Source: Heliopora coerulea
Lineage: Eukaryota; Cnidaria; Anthozoa; Scleralcyonacea; Helioporidae
NCBI GenBank assembly: GCA_030142905.1
Contig: JASJOG010000145.1
Location: 124,001-188,000, forward strand
Length of the DNA stretch: 64,000 nt
Direction: 5' to 3'
Positions 62,123-64,000 of this stretch are shown here, piece by piece. The first letter of the stretch is position 1. Every line of letters begins with the position of its first letter. The translations under genes and the position numbers were made by a program. The notes beneath the pieces are model-generated. The model was given only the letters and a program-made list of their open reading frames with translations. It searched no databases and had not been told where the DNA came from.

Positions 62123-62771
62123 TTTTTTCAGAATTCATTGACAAGAATTGGAAAGAGCCCAAAGCATGTTCTTGCTAACTAGTGACAATGGCAGACTACC
62201 AGAAAATCATGTACATTCACAGTACCTTTCCGACAAATTACTCCATCTCCATGGTAACCTTTCTTACAAACACACTTGTAAGTACCAATGGTATTGACGC
62301 ACTCGGCGTTTTGCCCACACAAAGAACTATAAGTCTTACATTCATTAACATCTAGGAACAGAAATAGATCATTGGCTTTTTGTAATCCTAATTGACGCGC
62401 AAACGTTTTACTAATCGGGCAACATTAGGTTGATGTTGTTGGCTAGATTCATTTTACTGTTATCTGTATCGTAAGTAATCAGTAGCTAAAGTAAGTAAAG
62501 TAAGTAAGTAAGTAAGTAAGTCAAGTAGGTAAATAAGTAAAGTAAGTAAGTAAAGTAAGTAAGTAAGCAAGTAAGTAAAGTAAGTAAGTAGGTAAGTAAG
62601 TAAAGTGGGTATATAAGTCAGTCAGTCAGTTAGTCAGTCAGTAAGTAACTCAGTAAGTAAGTAAGTAAGTAAGTAAGTAAAGTAAGTAAATAAAGTACCT
62701 GTAGGTAAGTAATTAAGTCAATCAGTAAGTAAGTGAGGAAGTAAGTAGGTAAGTAAGTAAGTAAGAACGCT

Positions 62772-62804
<33 letters not shown>

Positions 62805-63698
62805 TGATTGAGTTAGTGAATGAGAAAATGTCTTTATTGGCACTAGATAACCCATCAGCTACCAAGGCTGTTCTCCCTGCAGGTCCAATAAGGGCCACCC
62901 TTCAAGGGTTTAGTGTTACTACGGGAAGAAACCTGAGTAACCAAAGAAAACCTGCGATGCTTGGTACGGTCAAACTAGACGACACTCTTCTCACATGTGA
63001 CCAAGGTGACTTTAATCAGATAACTGCATGGAGCCGGAATCGAACCCTAGTCACAGTGTGACTGAGTATTTTCCCGAAGTGGACACTCGAGATGGTTTTG
63101 TAACACGATCATAGTCCATCAGATATCCGAGTTGTGGGAACGTTTACGTCCTTTCAAATGCATTCATTTGGTGGACAAAGTGGCACTTAAGTCAATTATA
63201 ACTGGCCAATTAGTTTCCCAGTCATGGATTTCTCTTTTCATCGGCAATTGGAATCTGGTTTGATTTACCGAGGCACCGAGAAACAATTAAAGCTCGTCTA
63301 TGGGTTAGGTTGTCGGATAAGGTTGTTCCTTATAATGTGTGTGATTTACGCACATGACCAGTTATTGTGCTTTAACCGGTCAATCCCGCATGCCAGGATG
63401 AGGAATCTCACGCGACTATCACATCGTGCTGAACTATGGATGGGCCAAAACGTTGTCGGGATAGAATGACGCGAACTAAGAATATCATATTATTGCCTGA
63501 TGTAGTTCTGAGTCAGCTGGCAATTGAAAAATTTGTATGGTACTCCACCAATATTAAAGCTGCAAGTTAACTCACCATCACACTTTTTACCATCTCCGAC
63601 ATATCCCAAATTGCAACGACAAATACGGTGTCCTCCTTTTGCCTGACAATAGGCAAAGTGTTTGCATCTTCGCCCATGACTGTCGCAATCATCGATCG
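61004..63698 (-). CDS. Gene A (3' part): EGF-cbEGF-tail of a paralogue of gene B
   Basis: Three exons join in frame: 63576-63698 (EGF), 62226-62351 (cbEGF) and 61004-61185 (tail with TGA stop). The rest of the gene lies beyond the right edge; by analogy to gene B, a PAN exon should come next upstream. Exon order, phases and flanking DNA match gene B, so A and B are products of one segmental duplication. The intron between the EGFs is longer than in gene B (about 1.2 kb against 0.4 kb), largely because of a TAAG-type microsatellite at 62470-62815. Confidence 0.76.
61330..61940. repeat. CTCACA/CACGCA imperfect hexanucleotide array
   Basis: Degenerate CACACT, CTCACA and CACGCT units lie in the last intron of gene A, the counterpart of 48560-49200. 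His/Ser/Thr-rich frames here come from the repeat. Confidence 0.8.
62079..62118. repeat. TC microsatellite
   Basis: An uninterrupted CT run, absent at the matching point of gene B (49618-49625), where only TTTCTCTGAG is found. Confidence 0.9.
62226..62351 (-). CDS. Gene A exon: calcium-binding EGF domain
   Basis: A 126-nt phase 1-1 exon; acceptor AG 62352-62353, donor GT 62225-62224. It starts DVNEC, has CVNTIGTYKC and six cysteines, and is the copy of gene B 49733-49858. Confidence 0.9.
62470..62815. repeat. TAAG/CAAG/CAGT tetranucleotide microsatellite
   Basis: About 340 bases of TAAG with CAGT and CAAG variants between the EGF exons of gene A. It is not present in gene B and explains much of the intron length difference. 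Confidence 0.88.
62815..63070 (-). mobile_element. tRNA-derived SINE in gene A intron
   Basis: Reverse-oriented copy shared with gene B (49960-50225). The complement of box B, GGAATCGAACCC, is preserved near 63033. Confidence 0.65.
63576..63698 (-). CDS. Gene A exon: EGF-like domain (AIDDC type)
   Basis: A 123-nt phase 1-1 exon; acceptor AG 63699-63700, donor GT 63575-63574. It starts AIDDC and ends [11 protein letters not shown] with six cysteines. It is the most 5' exon of gene A within the window. Confidence 0.91.
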
Positions 63699-63784
63699 CT
63701 GAAAGAAAACAGACATGTGGTGGATATTTCTTACAGAATGGTCACGAAATGCAATTGAACAATTTATGCATATTTGATAAGTAC

Positions 63785-63960
63785 ACACACATACATACGT
63801 ACATACATACACATACATACATACGTAAGTACATACATACGTACATACATACATACATACATACATACATACATACATACATACATGCATACATACATAC
63901 ATACATACATTCCTACATCCATACATTCCTACATACATACATTCCTACATACATACATAA
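63785..63960. repeat. ACAT tetranucleotide microsatellite
   Basis: ACATACAT with ACGT and ATTCCT variants, in the same place relative to the EGF exon as in gene B. Confidence 0.9.
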
Positions 63961-63964
63961 ACAT

Positions 63965-64000
63965 GGCAGATTTCACATGTCATTTCACGTATGAAATGGG
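63965..64000. repeat. TTTCACATGTGAAA palindrome cluster 6 (cut by the window end)
   Basis: TTTCACATGTCATTTCACGTATGAAAT starts a cluster that runs off the window. Its place matches clusters 2 and 4. Confidence 0.5.

Noticed and set aside
848..63698. A single giant gene containing all exons
   Set aside because: Four exons end in stop codons after hydrophobic tails, each followed downstream by another set of EGF/PAN/LamG modules; separate genes explain this better. Alternative 3' ends of one long gene remain possible.

Overview
The window looks like nuclear DNA of an animal, most likely an anthozoan cnidarian such as a stony coral. Coding sequence is scattered as short exons with clean GT..AG borders between long AT-rich introns. 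The introns are packed with tRNA-derived SINEs, MITE-like inverted-repeat elements, microsatellites, CR1/jockey-type LINE pieces, Penelope-like retroelement pieces, hAT and Tc1/mariner-like remnants and hammerhead-ribozyme repeats. No prokaryotic operon, rRNA, credible functional tRNA or CRISPR array was seen. The species call is an impression from domain types and repeat content.

All host exons recognised lie on the minus strand and encode small extracellular modules: EGF-like/calcium-binding EGF (120-129 nt exons), PAN/apple (225-231 nt exons) and laminin G (three exons per domain). Outside the laminin G domain, every junction is phase 1, so whole modules can be added or lost without breaking the frame. 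Four exons end in a stop codon right after a short hydrophobic tail (about 61.0, 46.5, 27.4 and 4.8 kb). I therefore read a tandem array of paralogous genes transcribed right to left. Gene A (61.0-63.7 kb, 5' part off the right edge) is EGF-cbEGF-tail. Gene B (46.5-58.0 kb) is PAN-cbEGF-PAN-EGF-cbEGF-tail. Gene C (27.4-38.7 kb) is PAN-LamG-EGF-cbEGF-PAN-EGF-cbEGF-tail. Gene D (4.8-25.2 kb) is cbEGF-LamG-cbEGF-PAN-EGF-cbEGF-tail. Gene E (0.8-2.8 kb) holds the first two LamG exons and runs off the left edge. The tails look like GPI-anchor signals or very short-tailed membrane anchors, so the products are probably cell-surface or matrix adhesion-type proteins. First exons with signal peptides were not found.

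Genes A and B are the products of a recent segmental duplication: about 45.4-50.6 kb matches 60.2-64.0 kb, including flanking DNA, a shared SINE and the same microsatellites. The left copy later received a hAT-like MITE (46840-48548) that itself carries a 5'-truncated Penelope-like element (47027-48456) with 97-bp inverted terminal repeats, a reverse transcriptase/GIY-YIG reading frame and a hammerhead-like motif.

The other mobile DNA includes a degenerate CR1-type LINE at 6.2-9.8 kb (SGNH-hydrolase ORF1, endonuclease, internally deleted RT), LINE tails at 5.7 and 15.0 kb, Penelope remnants at 14.1-14.9 kb, a hAT derivative at 39.9 kb and a Tc1/mariner-like remnant at 56.4 kb. The most unusual items are self-cleaving-RNA-like repeats: a 150-bp near-perfect palindrome with a hammerhead fold on both strands (15682-15831), a 181-nt tandem hammerhead unit resembling a metazoan retrozyme (28150-28376), and a decayed relative near 20.5-21.0 kb. 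There are also intron and intergenic clusters of the palindrome TTTCACATGTGAAA at six loci.
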